DNA of 64,000 nt from Allobaculum mucilyticum (GTDB lineage Bacteria > Bacillota_I > Bacilli_A > Erysipelotrichales > Erysipelotrichaceae), in contig NZ_CP078089.1 of assembly GCF_022701195.1 (NCBI RefSeq), positions 1,488,001 through 1,552,000 of the forward strand. The letters are read 5' to 3'. The first letter of the stretch is position 1. The number at the start of each line of letters is the position of its first letter. The position numbers were made by a program, and so were the translations under genes. The notes under the pieces are model-generated. The model saw nothing but the letters and a program-made list of their open reading frames with translations. It ran no database searches and had not been told where the DNA came from. Shown here piece after piece: positions 9,732-18,105 of this stretch.

Positions 9732-9744
9732 CCGGCGTTTTTCT
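9721..9744 (+). terminator. Terminator overlapping the yggS stop codon
   Basis: AAAACGCC / GGCGTTTT with loop TGACC, followed by T-rich sequence. The left arm is the last coding sequence of yggS and the stop TGA is in the loop. Confidence 0.85.
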
Positions 9745-9902
9745 TTCATTCTGCTTTAAACATAGGCGAATATACGAATACTGTGCACTGCTTCCGGTTT
9801 ATGAATCAGCCGGAGCCAGAATGGGAAAATCCCGGCCTGCCATCCTATGCTTCAATCGGATGTATGCTACAATGACATGAATTCTGACCATAGAAAGGCG
9901 GA

Positions 9903-11051
9903 ATGATGATGATGCCAGACTCACCACAGCGCCGCCTGCGCGCGCCGATTCGCTGCGCGCTTTATATTGGCGGACTTACAGCAGCTTTTCTTGCCTCGTT
10001 TATGCTCTTTGAAGCAGCCTCTTCCCTTGGAGCGCCCAGAAAAACCGCTTATGCGGCTGCGGCGGACCAGCAGAAGTCTGTAATCGTGCAGAACGGAGGA
10101 AAAACAGCTGCCCTTACTCCTTCTGATTCGTCTGCGACCGGTAATACAGTATCTTCCAGCGGACAGACCGTTTCTGACCTTCACGAAAATGCAGTTTCAG
10201 CTGATGCTTCTGTTTCAGATGCTGCAGTTCCTGAAGAGGATCAGCCTGTTAATCCAGCTGATGAATCTTCTTCAGATATGCCTGAAGAAAACACCACAGC
10301 TTCGCAGAACGGGGATAAAACAGAAAACGAAACCGGAACAAGCGGTTCTGCCCAGCGCGAAAGCGCACTGACAGATACTGAGTACGGTTTTCCGGTTGAA
10401 ACCAGCACCGGTCTGAAAAAGACCATTCTGATCGACCCGGGCCATGGCGGAGATGATGTGGGCGATGGTGCAAAAGACGGAACGCTCGAAAAGAACGTGA
10501 CGCTCGATTTTGCCAGACGCCTGAAAACCCATCTTGAAAAACAGAACCCGGATCTGCAGGTTATTCTCAGCCGCGACAACGACAGCCGGCTTGCGGACAG
10601 TGCATGGAACGATTTGAGTGCAAGGCTCGATCTGCAGGATGACACCAACTGCGACTACATGATTTCCATTCATGCGCATGCCGAAACCGATCCTGCTGCC
10701 AGCGGAGAGCTGATCATCCGCAATGATGACGACTCCATCACAGCCGTGCTTGCCCAGAAAATCGGCGAGAACCTGCGCACGGTCGGCTATCTGCCGGACC
10801 GCGGGGTTCTCAGCACATCGAGCTACCCGCTCAAGATGATTTCTATGTCCAATGCGCACGCGATCGAACTTGATCTGCTCAACCTTGGAAATGAGTCCGA
10901 TCTTGCCGTGCTCAAAGACAGCACGAAAATGGACCAGGCTGCTGCGGCAGTCGCCAGCGCCATTTCCCGAACGATTGTTGAAAATCCGGATGCGCCGGGC
11001 TACGTCTCCCGTCAGGAGCAGAACCGGCAGAATTTTATGAACGGCCAGTGA
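9903..11051 (+). CDS. N-acetylmuramoyl-L-alanine amidase (amidase_3), secreted
   Basis: Zinc enzyme cleaving the amide between MurNAc and the stem peptide, outside the membrane. 382 aa. N-terminal signal sequence (hydrophobic run about 18-40, possible cleavage at AYA-AA near 50), then a Ser/Asp/Glu-rich disordered spacer to about 170, then the catalytic domain. Zinc ligands are visible in IDPGHGGDD (His), LEKNVTL (Glu) and ISIHAHA (His); the catalytic Glu is in AIELDLLN. The start is one of four consecutive ATGs after AAAGGCGG; the first is given. It lies 34 bp upstream of a second amidase of the same type, probably co-transcribed. No SH3 or SPOR wall-binding domain is seen. Confidence 0.92.
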   Translation: MMMMPDSPQRRLRAPIRCALYIGGLTAAFLASFMLFEAASSLGAPRKTAYAAAADQQKSVIVQNGGKTAALTPSDSSATGNTVSSSGQTVSDLHENAVSADASVSDAAVPEEDQPVNPADESSSDMPEENTTASQNGDKTENETGTSGSAQRESALTDTEYGFPVETSTGLKKTILIDPGHGGDDVGDGAKDGTLEKNVTLDFARRLKTHLEKQNPDLQVILSRDNDSRLADSAWNDLSARLDLQDDTNCDYMISIHAHAETDPAASGELIIRNDDDSITAVLAQKIGENLRTVGYLPDRGVLSTSSYPLKMISMSNAHAIELDLLNLGNESDLAVLKDSTKMDQAAAAVASAISRTIVENPDAPGYVSRQEQNRQNFMNGQ

Positions 11052-11085
11052 TCCTGCCTGACCACATACAGAAGAAAGGAACATT

Positions 11086-12045
11086 ATGCCCAGAACCAGA
11101 AAACGAGCTACGCCGATAAGCCGTGCTCTGATTTATCTTTACTGTCTCTGCCTGATTGCTGCGGCAGGACTTCTCTACTTCACGGTGTTCACAAAAGCCT
11201 ATTCGCCAGCAGCAGAGACAAACGATCCGACTGCCATCTCCACCCCCGGAACGTCTGAAACTCCAGGAACTACGGATATGCCTTCGACGATCGAATACAA
11301 AACGTATCCCGATACCGGTGAAAAAGTGGCTACCGTTCTGATCGATGCCGGTCATGGCGGCATGGACAGCGGCAAGCCGATGACTAACGGCATTTACGAA
11401 AAAGACCTCAACCTGCAATTCGCCCTGAAGATGGGCAAGTATCTTGAGGAGCTCAACCCTCAGATTGATGTCAAATACATCCGTACCGATGATGACATCA
11501 CCTGGGACAGCGTCGAGAGTGAAGACCTGAACTACCGTCTGAATCAGCAGTGGGAAACCGGTGCCGACTACTTCATTTCCCTGCACTGCAACGCTTATGA
11601 CGGCGACTCGTCTGTTGAAGGAACCGTCATGTTCATCAATCCGACGGATACCGTCACCAGCGAACTTGCACAGTCCATCCGCGACAACCTCTCAGCCATT
11701 GACTGGGCGGATAACTATCAGATCATCGACAACCAGCTGCTTCAGCTTGTTTCGATGTCCGATATTCACTCCATCCTCATCGAGCTTGGCTACATGACCA
11801 ACCCGGATGACCTGGCCAATCTGACCAGCGAAGAAAGACAGGATGCAGCCGCCAAAGCTCTTGCGGCAGCTGTCTCCGACTACATCATGGAAAATCCGGA
11901 TGCTCCTGAATTCGTCAATCCGAACTACCGGCACGGCGAGCGCATCAAAAAAGATTCTGAAACATCCTCAGACGCTTCCTCTTCGCAGTCTTCTTCCGAG
12001 TCCTCTTCTGCGTCCAGCTTGCAGAACTCATCGGCTGCACAGTAG
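11086..12045 (+). CDS. N-acetylmuramoyl-L-alanine amidase (amidase_3), membrane-anchored or secreted
   Basis: Second zinc amidase of the pair, 319 aa. N-terminal transmembrane or signal segment (about 14-35), a short Thr/Pro/Ser-rich spacer, then the catalytic domain from about residue 82: LIDAGHGGMDSG (His), YEKDLNL (Glu), ISLHCNAY (His), and ILIELGYMTNPDD with the catalytic Glu in its usual family context. The C-terminal 35 residues are almost all Ser, Ala and Gln, a low-complexity tail. GAAAGGAA precedes the ATG. It follows the first amidase at 34 bp, and the two catalytic domains look like diverged duplicates. A strong terminator follows. Confidence 0.93.
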   Translation: MPRTRKRATPISRALIYLYCLCLIAAAGLLYFTVFTKAYSPAAETNDPTAISTPGTSETPGTTDMPSTIEYKTYPDTGEKVATVLIDAGHGGMDSGKPMTNGIYEKDLNLQFALKMGKYLEELNPQIDVKYIRTDDDITWDSVESEDLNYRLNQQWETGADYFISLHCNAYDGDSSVEGTVMFINPTDTVTSELAQSIRDNLSAIDWADNYQIIDNQLLQLVSMSDIHSILIELGYMTNPDDLANLTSEERQDAAAKALAAAVSDYIMENPDAPEFVNPNYRHGERIKKDSETSSDASSSQSSSESSSASSLQNSSAAQ

Positions 12046-12075
12046 ACCTCTCGGACGGCTCCAATAAACTTTCCA

Positions 12076-12107
12076 GGCGGAAACAGAAACTGTTTCCGCC
12101 TTTTTCT
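12076..12107 (+). terminator. Terminator after the amidase pair
   Basis: GGCGGAAACA / TGTTTCCGCC, 5-nt loop, then TTTTTC. Confidence 0.92.
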
Positions 12108-12125
12108 TTGCCGCTATGTGGTCTG

Positions 12126-12184
12126 GAAAACAAATGAAAAGCGGCCAGGTCCGCGGCAGGTTTTCCTGTGCGACTTGACCGCTT
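12126..12184 (-). terminator. Probable terminator after the CNNM/CorC gene
   Basis: Imperfect long stem AAGCGGTCAAGTC / GACCTGGCCGCTT with an inner AGG/CCT pairing and a T-rich minus-strand tail. It faces the amidase terminator across the convergent junction. Confidence 0.65.
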
Positions 12185-12220
12185 GTGCTTCACTTTATTC
12201 AGATGATTCAGTTCAGGAAT

Positions 12221-13537
12221 CTATTCCTGTGATTCTCCAGCGTTCTTTTTCTGTTCGTTCTGGGATGCAGAAGAAGTGTGCCCAGACTGCGGACTTGGAA
12301 GTTCAAGAAGGACTTCTTCAATCCGGTTTTTATGCAGAGACTGGACACGGACCTTTACGCCGTTTCCGACTTCAGCAGATTCGCCAAGGGTCGGAAAGCG
12401 TCCGAGTTTTTCAATGACCAGACCGCCGATGGAATCGTAGTCTTCGCTTTCCAGCGAGAGATTGAGATCATCGTTGAGGTCATGCAGAGACAGATAGCCT
12501 TTGACTTTGTACTTGCCAGGGCCGACCTGAATGATGTTCTCATTTTCCGCTGCGTCGAATTCGTCCTGCACTTCACCGACGATTTCTTCGATGATGTCTT
12601 CTACCGTCAGAATGCCGGCGAGTTCGCCGTATTCGTCAAGGACGATGGTCATGTTGTACTGGTCTTTCTGCATCTCCTGCAGCAGCTCATTGATGCCTTT
12701 GTTTTCAATCGTGAAATAGGGCTTGCGCAGCATTTTGCGCAGATTAAAGGGCTCGTCAGGATCATGAAAGATCAGGTCTTTCATATTGAGAATGCCTACG
12801 ATATTGTCCGGTGAATCTTCATAGACCGGAATGCGCGTGTAGTGATCGCGGTCGTAGGTCTTTTTCAGTTCTGCGGGTGTAACGGTAATCGGAACGGATG
12901 TGACATGAACACGCGGAACCATGATCTCCCTCGCTTTGGCATCGGTGAAGTCGAAGACGTTGCGGATCATGTCGCGCTCGTCGGTTTCAATGACGCCTTC
13001 TTCATGGGAAACATCCAGGATCGTATGCAGTTCACTCTCAGTAATCATCGCATTCTTCTCATCGCCTTTAATGCCGAACAGGCGAAGGATCAGGCTGGCG
13101 AAGATGTTGATAAACCAGATGACTGGCGTAAGGATCTGCATCAGAAAGCGGATGATCGGCGCATATCCCAGAGCCAGTTTTTCCGCATTGCGGGTGGCCA
13201 GCGTTTTCGGGGTAATTTCTCCGAAAACCAGGATCAGGAACGTGATCAGAAACGTCGCAATGGAAACGGCGTATCCGCCAAACTGGTAGGCGATCATGGA
13301 CGACAGAGAAGCCATGAAGGTATTGACGAGGTTGTTGCCGATCAGAATTGCCGATAACATTTTCGACTCATTCTGGAAAATCTGCAGAACGATTTTCGCC
13401 CGCTTATTTCCCTGATCAGCCAGGGTGCGGATCCGGATTTTATTGACGGCAACAAGTGCGGTTTCTGCCGACGAGAAGAAGGCAGAAAGAGCGAGCAGCA
13501 CGATCAGCAGAATGACCTGCATTGTCATGGAGTTCAT
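12221..13537 (-). CDS. Hemolysin-family CNNM/CorC membrane protein
   Basis: Members of this family act in divalent-metal (Mg2+) transport or resistance; the old hemolysin name is not supported functionally. 438 aa. The N-terminal DUF21/CNNM domain has about four membrane segments (3-25, 62-85, 90-110, 130-155) with FFSSAETALVAVNK and FGEITPKTLATRN. A CBS pair follows (about 205-330, IMVPRVHV ... VLDEYGELAGILT), then a CorC/HlyC C-terminal domain (VGPGKYKVKG ... IGGLVIEKLGRFP). Ser/Gln-rich tail. AGGAGGG precedes the start. It stands alone between convergent amidases and tcdA. Confidence 0.92.
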   Translation of the reverse strand: MNSMTMQVILLIVLLALSAFFSSAETALVAVNKIRIRTLADQGNKRAKIVLQIFQNESKMLSAILIGNNLVNTFMASLSSMIAYQFGGYAVSIATFLITFLILVFGEITPKTLATRNAEKLALGYAPIIRFLMQILTPVIWFINIFASLILRLFGIKGDEKNAMITESELHTILDVSHEEGVIETDERDMIRNVFDFTDAKAREIMVPRVHVTSVPITVTPAELKKTYDRDHYTRIPVYEDSPDNIVGILNMKDLIFHDPDEPFNLRKMLRKPYFTIENKGINELLQEMQKDQYNMTIVLDEYGELAGILTVEDIIEEIVGEVQDEFDAAENENIIQVGPGKYKVKGYLSLHDLNDDLNLSLESEDYDSIGGLVIEKLGRFPTLGESAEVGNGVKVRVQSLHKNRIEEVLLELPSPQSGHTSSASQNEQKKNAGESQE

Positions 13538-13730
13538 TAAGCAGCCCTCCTTCTGTCAGCAGACAGGTTCTGGATGGTCTGCATGGTTCGGTGAACGGGT
13601 TCGGGTTCAGAATTCATGTCTTGTTTCAATTCTCCTTTTTGTCTGTTTTATATTTCTTCAGACACAGGCTGTGCATGAATGGCATAGAGCAGTGCGGATG
13701 CATTTCTGCATACTTCCTGTGTCATTCTTT

Positions 13731-13772
13731 TATTCTAATTCATTTCCGGGTTCTATTCTAATTCATTTCCGG
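13731..13772. repeat. Tandem duplication at the tcdA stop codon
   Basis: The 19-mer TATTCTAATTCATTTCCGG occurs at 13731-13749 and again at 13754-13772, offset by 23 bp. The right copy holds the end of tcdA including its TAG; the left copy lies just past the stop. Confidence 0.75.
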
Positions 13773-14556
13773 CTTCGTTATCTTCTGGTGCATGAGGCAG
13801 TTTTTCTGCACTGTCTGCGTCGGCCTGCTCATTCTTGCGGGCAGCTTTCTGCAGGTCGGCGGTGCACTTTGAGGCCATGAGCAGACCGGCGCTTGCCGGT
13901 ACGAAAATGGCCGAGGGAAGCGGCTGACCGGGGATCATGTCCATTGGAATTTCGGTTGAGCAGACGGTCATGATCTTTTTGCGGATGCGGCTTTTGCGCT
14001 TCCAGAGCCGCAGGATTTTAGCGAGCGGATCGCCTTTTGTTTTTTCGAGTTCTGTAATCTCGATCTTTGTCGGATCGAAACGGCGGGCCATGCCCATGCT
14101 GGAAAGGATAGGGATATCGTGATCTAGACACAGACGGATCAGATCCTTCTTGGATCCGATGGAGTCAATGCAGTCGAGAACATAGTCCGGCTTCTGAGCG
14201 AGTACCCAGTCATCGAGATCCCGATCGTAAAAGCCGGCATAGGTGATGACTTCCGTTTCCGGGTGAATGTCCGCAATTCTCCTTTTGAGGATTGCGGTTT
14301 TTTCCTGTCCGACCGTACTCTGCAAAGCGCAGAGCTGGCGGTTGATATTGGACTCTTCAACGGTATCTTTGTCGATCAGAATCAGCCGGCCGACGCCGCT
14401 GCGCGCAAGTGCTTCAATCGCAAACGAACCGACTCCGCCGCATCCTGCGACAAGAACTGTGCTGTTCTGCAGCACCCGGATTCCGTCTTCTCCAAAGAGA
14501 AGAGCGGACCGTTTATGCGAGATATCAAGCGGCTGTGCTTCATTCATTTTTTCCAT
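13753..14556 (-). CDS. tcdA: tRNA threonylcarbamoyladenosine dehydratase (TcdA/CsdL family)
   Basis: ThiF/E1-like enzyme that uses ATP to cyclise t6A37 to ct6A in ANN-decoding tRNAs. 267 aa. Nucleotide-binding VAGCGGVGSFAIEAL, then LIDKDTVEESNINRQ, DCIDSIGSKKDL and a C-terminal VCSTEIP segment. ATG 14556 follows GGAGG at six bases and overlaps miaA by 17 bp. It is the last gene of mutS-mutL-miaA-tcdA, so two A37-region tRNA modification genes sit together. The C-terminal 35 residues are acidic and not part of the fold. Confidence 0.92.
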   Translation of the reverse strand: MEKMNEAQPLDISHKRSALLFGEDGIRVLQNSTVLVAGCGGVGSFAIEALARSGVGRLILIDKDTVEESNINRQLCALQSTVGQEKTAILKRRIADIHPETEVITYAGFYDRDLDDWVLAQKPDYVLDCIDSIGSKKDLIRLCLDHDIPILSSMGMARRFDPTKIEITELEKTKGDPLAKILRLWKRKSRIRKKIMTVCSTEIPMDMIPGQPLPSAIFVPASAGLLMASKCTADLQKAARKNEQADADSAEKLPHAPEDNEAGNELE

Positions 14557-15457
14557 ACCAGTCCTCCGCGGCGCTGATAATCTGCGCCCTGTCTGCCGGG
14601 TCAAACCAGTGCACCGGCATCTGGTTGACGAACCAGGTCATCTGCCTGCGGGCATACTGACGGGTACGAATTTTGATCTGTTCACGGACTGTATCGAGAT
14701 CTTCATTTCCATCCAGCCACCCGCTGAATTCTTTATACCCGATTCCCTGAAAACTGTTCCAGCTCCTGCTTGAGGGATCACTGAACAGACGTTTTACTTC
14801 CTCTGGAAGTCCCTGTTCAAACATCTCATCGACCCGCCTGTTGATGCGCTCGATCTCCTCTTTTCGATCGCCGCGCAGGCCGATGAAATACACATCGTAT
14901 ACAGGCTGGTGGGTCTGCTCTTTTTCCCTTTCGCTTTTGGGCCGGTGGGAGAGTGCCATGGCGGCTGCGCGCAGCAGACGCTTGCGGTTGTTGATATGAA
15001 TCTTCTCCAGAGCGCCCGGATCTTTTTCCTGCAGAAGAGCATAGAGCTCTTCGTTTGTTCTGGACTGAAGAGCTTCTGTCAGCTTACTGTTCTGCTCTTC
15101 GTTTTCTTCATCGAACTGGTAATCGTAGAGTGCAGCTTTGACGTAAAGACCAGTTCCGCCGCAGAGAATCGGCACATGTCCGCGGCCGACAATCTCATCA
15201 ATTTTCTGTCTGCAAAGCGTCTGGAATGTGCGCACACTCCAGGGCTTGTCAATGGGGTAAATGTCGATCAGATGATGCGGGATTCCCTGCATTTCTTCTT
15301 CGGTCACCTTGGCGGTTCCGATGTCCATCCCCTGATAGACCTGCATCGAATCCGCGGAAATGATCTCGCCATTCAGCAGTTTTGCGAGCTGAACCGCAAG
15401 CGAACTTTTGCCCGAAGCGGTCGGTCCGACGATCGCAAAAACTTTTGTATCAGGCAC
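14540..15457 (-). CDS. miaA: tRNA dimethylallyltransferase MiaA
   Basis: Transfers dimethylallyl to N6 of A37 in tRNAs reading UNN codons. 305 aa, normal length. P-loop VGPTASGKSSLA at the N-terminus, then SADSMQVYQGMDIGTAK, PHHLIDI, LCGGTGLYVKA, and the C-terminal QIKIRTRQYARRQMTWF tRNA-binding segment. The start lies 8 bp inside the end of mutL and the stop lies inside tcdA, so the block is tightly coupled. Confidence 0.96.
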   Translation of the reverse strand: MPDTKVFAIVGPTASGKSSLAVQLAKLLNGEIISADSMQVYQGMDIGTAKVTEEEMQGIPHHLIDIYPIDKPWSVRTFQTLCRQKIDEIVGRGHVPILCGGTGLYVKAALYDYQFDEENEEQNSKLTEALQSRTNEELYALLQEKDPGALEKIHINNRKRLLRAAAMALSHRPKSEREKEQTHQPVYDVYFIGLRGDRKEEIERINRRVDEMFEQGLPEEVKRLFSDPSSRSWNSFQGIGYKEFSGWLDGNEDLDTVREQIKIRTRQYARRQMTWFVNQMPVHWFDPADRAQIISAAEDWYGKNE

Positions 15458-17630
15458 GTTCGAACTCCTTTGCCAGCTGCTTCATGCCAAGGCGGATGAC
15501 GGTCGGTCTGCCGTGGGGACAGTGGTACGGCTGACGGCAGTGCGACAGATCTTCAATGACTTTCTCCATCTCGGCGACGCTTAAATGATGGTTGAAGCGG
15601 ATGGAGGAATGGCAGGCAGCTGTTGCCAGCACATGCCGGCGAAGCTCAAGCATGTTGACGTCCTGGTGATCGACAAACCAGGAGATCAGATCATCGACAA
15701 ACTCCTCCACGTTGACGCCGAGCATCCATGTCGGAATCTCGCGCAGAACGAGTGAATTGTTGAGGGCTTCGAAGTGAATGCCATAGCGGCCGACACTTCC
15801 GTTGAGCTTTTCAAGCGAGGCAATGACTGCCTGGCCGACCGGCTTCATGAGCGGAATCATCAGCGGCTGCATGGCTTTGACGGGCTGTTCAAAGGCATCG
15901 GTGATGCGCTCGAAATTGGTCCGCTCCTGGGCTGCATGCTGGTCGATAATGACCAGACCATTCTCGTCTTCACAAAGGATATAGCAGTCGCGAAGCTGTC
16001 CAATCAGGCGCAGCGACCTGAAGTAGTCCCGTCCGGATGCGCTCTTTTCTCTGGCTTCTCGTGGAGATACACCAGCTGGATAGCCGACCGGTGCGCTTTG
16101 CTGAGAGGACGAAACTGGTGCGGTTTGCGGCTGGGAAATCCGGGCAGAATCGGATGTTGCCATAGCCGGATTGACTCCTGCAGGCATGCTCTGGCCTGGG
16201 ACGCTCTGTGGTGAAGCTGGCTGTGCAGAAGAGATTGCGGATGGATCGGAAACGGATCTTCCAGTCATGTTCTGCTCATCTGCTCTTTGCGAAGAAGGGG
16301 CAGATGGCGTGTTTTCCGGATGGGAAAGCGCAGAGATTTCCTGATTTACGCCATTCAGAAATCTCGGATCCAGGAAAGCCGGCATATCGGCAGATTTCTG
16401 ATTTCCACGATAGCTATAGGTCTGATTTGGGATTTCTGAACGGTTTTCCGATCCGTTGGGCCTGGATTTCTGCTGATCCGAAAAAATCTGATTTTCAGAT
16501 TTCGGTTTTGGGGCGCCATATTCGTGTGCCTGAGGCTCATGAACGCTCAGCGTCTCTTCAAGCTGCCCCTGAACGTAGATCTTTCCATTACTTTTGCTGT
16601 TTGAAGCTGATTTTTCTTCAGCCGGTTCGCTGATGGAAGGCGCCTGGATCTTTTCTTCAAAGAGCTCGCGCAGGGTCCGGCTGATCAGCGCAGCCAGATA
16701 TTCTTCTTTGGAAATTCGTACTTCGAGTTTGTTTGGATGTACGTTGACATCGACAAGCTGAAAGTCTGTATCGATATTCAGATAGACAATCGGATAGCGT
16801 TCCTTGGGCATGAACTCTCTGTATCCCTCGACGACCGCATTGACGATCGGCCAGGAGCGGATGGTTCTGCCATTGAGCGAAAGGTAGATGTAGGACTTGG
16901 ATGCGCGGTTGACGTTTGGCTGCATGGCATAGCCTGAGATATGAAAATCCGCACTACGGGCATCAAAGGTTTCCGCGCCGCTTGCGGCATCGCGTCCGAA
17001 CATCTGGTAGAGAATTTCCAGACGGTCGGATTTGCCGGATGTCTGGAAGACCATGCGTCCGTCATGGCGCAGAGTGAATCGTACTTCCGGATGGGCAAGT
17101 GCGATCTTGTTGATGGCATCGGCGATGACCGCAAATTCGTAGGCTGGTTTCTTGAGGTACTTGAAGCGGGCCGGCGTGTGGAGAAACAGGCCGCGCACTT
17201 CGATGCGGGTACCGAGCGGAACGTCGGCGTGTTCGTGAACCTTCAGGTCGCCGTACTCGTAGACGACCATTGTGCCGCCGTCTTTGTTTGCGGTTTTCAG
17301 ACTGACGCGGGCAACAGAGGCAATGGATGGAAGTGCCTCTCCGCGAAAACCCATGGTGGAAATCGAAAACAGTTCGTCCTCGCTTGAGATCTTCGATGTG
17401 GCATGACGCTCGAAGGCCATCTTCGCATCGTCATAGCTCATGCCGCATCCGTCATCGGTCACAATGACGCCGTCGATGCCGCCGGAGAAGACTTCAATGC
17501 CGATGGATGAAGCGCCTGCATCAAGTGCATTTTCCACGCACTCTTTGACGATATTGACCGGCCGGTCGACAACTTCACCAGCCGCAATCATGTTGGTCAG
17601 CTGCTCATCAAGAACATGAATAATTCCCAT
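15450..17630 (-). CDS. mutL: DNA mismatch repair protein MutL
   Basis: Couples MutS mismatch recognition to strand incision. 726 aa, longer than usual (about 600-650) because of a long Ser/Gln/Pro/Asn-rich linker (about 330-535). GHKL ATPase: IAAGEVVDRP, DDGCGM, TMGFRGEALPSIASV. The C-terminal domain carries the endonuclease motif DQHAAQERTNFE, plus ACHSSIR and CPHGRP metal-site motifs, so this is a nicking MutL as expected where MutH is absent. GAAAGGAG precedes the start. DNA encoding the linker contains several ATCTGA/TCAGAT motifs. Confidence 0.96.
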   Translation of the reverse strand: MGIIHVLDEQLTNMIAAGEVVDRPVNIVKECVENALDAGASSIGIEVFSGGIDGVIVTDDGCGMSYDDAKMAFERHATSKISSEDELFSISTMGFRGEALPSIASVARVSLKTANKDGGTMVVYEYGDLKVHEHADVPLGTRIEVRGLFLHTPARFKYLKKPAYEFAVIADAINKIALAHPEVRFTLRHDGRMVFQTSGKSDRLEILYQMFGRDAASGAETFDARSADFHISGYAMQPNVNRASKSYIYLSLNGRTIRSWPIVNAVVEGYREFMPKERYPIVYLNIDTDFQLVDVNVHPNKLEVRISKEEYLAALISRTLRELFEEKIQAPSISEPAEEKSASNSKSNGKIYVQGQLEETLSVHEPQAHEYGAPKPKSENQIFSDQQKSRPNGSENRSEIPNQTYSYRGNQKSADMPAFLDPRFLNGVNQEISALSHPENTPSAPSSQRADEQNMTGRSVSDPSAISSAQPASPQSVPGQSMPAGVNPAMATSDSARISQPQTAPVSSSQQSAPVGYPAGVSPREAREKSASGRDYFRSLRLIGQLRDCYILCEDENGLVIIDQHAAQERTNFERITDAFEQPVKAMQPLMIPLMKPVGQAVIASLEKLNGSVGRYGIHFEALNNSLVLREIPTWMLGVNVEEFVDDLISWFVDHQDVNMLELRRHVLATAACHSSIRFNHHLSVAEMEKVIEDLSHCRQPYHCPHGRPTVIRLGMKQLAKEFERA
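16486..16500. repeat. ATCTGA/TCAGAT palindrome inside mutL
   Basis: ATCTGATTTTCAGAT, a perfect palindrome around a 3-nt centre, inside the segment encoding the disordered MutL linker. Same family as the copies at 22831, 24561, 25727, 27541, 28909 and 31475. Confidence 0.7.
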
Positions 17631-17707
17631 GTTTCGCTCCTTTCACAAATTCTTCCTGTATTTGTCCCTTCCCTTCTCTGGGCTGGAATGTGACAGGTCT
17701 GTATGAT

Positions 17708-17741
17708 CAGCCGGTCCTGTGACCGGCTGTTTTTTTTTTTG
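17708..17741 (+). terminator. Plus-oriented terminator with no plus-strand gene upstream
   Basis: AGCCGGTC / GACCGGCT, 4-nt loop, followed by an 11-T run. It points rightward, yet the nearest genes on both sides (mutL, mutS) read leftward. Confidence 0.75.
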
Positions 17742-17947
17742 TTCTGGTCTTTTTTCAGACCATCTGTTTTCTATGCTTTGTCAGACAGATTTTTTTATCG
17801 GGGAGAAGATCAGGACAGAGAAGAGACAGACAGATTCTGTCTGTTCGTTTCTTCGTTTTTCTGTTGTCACTGACTCTGCCCGGATCTCTTTGCCGGATCC
17901 CGTTTTTTTCTGCTTTCTGTGTTTCCTGGCAGAGCATGCAGATTTTC

Positions 17948-17976
17948 AAAAAGCAGAAGCGGAGCTTCTGCTTTTT
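17948..17976 (-). terminator. Terminator after mutS (bidirectional)
   Basis: GCAGAAGC / GCTTCTGC, 3-nt loop, flanked by A-runs on the left and T-runs on the right. On the minus strand it falls about 130 bp past the mutS stop. Confidence 0.8.
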
Positions 17977-18105
17977 ACGTTTTTTCAGATTTCTGCAGAT
18001 CCGTCCTTTGATGTTTTCTGGAGCGGTCTGCACTTTTTTGTCTTTATCCGATCTTTGGATCAGATGATATTTTCTTTATGTCTGCTCTTCCTGATTTTCA
18101 AAGCA

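Larger units (their letters stand above)
17631..18105. other. mutS/mutL spacer, no gene
   Basis: 475 bp between the mutS stop and the mutL start. It holds a bidirectional terminator near mutS, an AGACAGA/TCTGTCT inverted repeat near 17830, and a strong plus-oriented terminator at 17708-17741. mutL therefore probably has its own promoter. I see no credible protein; the long plus frame through here is antisense to mutS. Confidence 0.6.
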
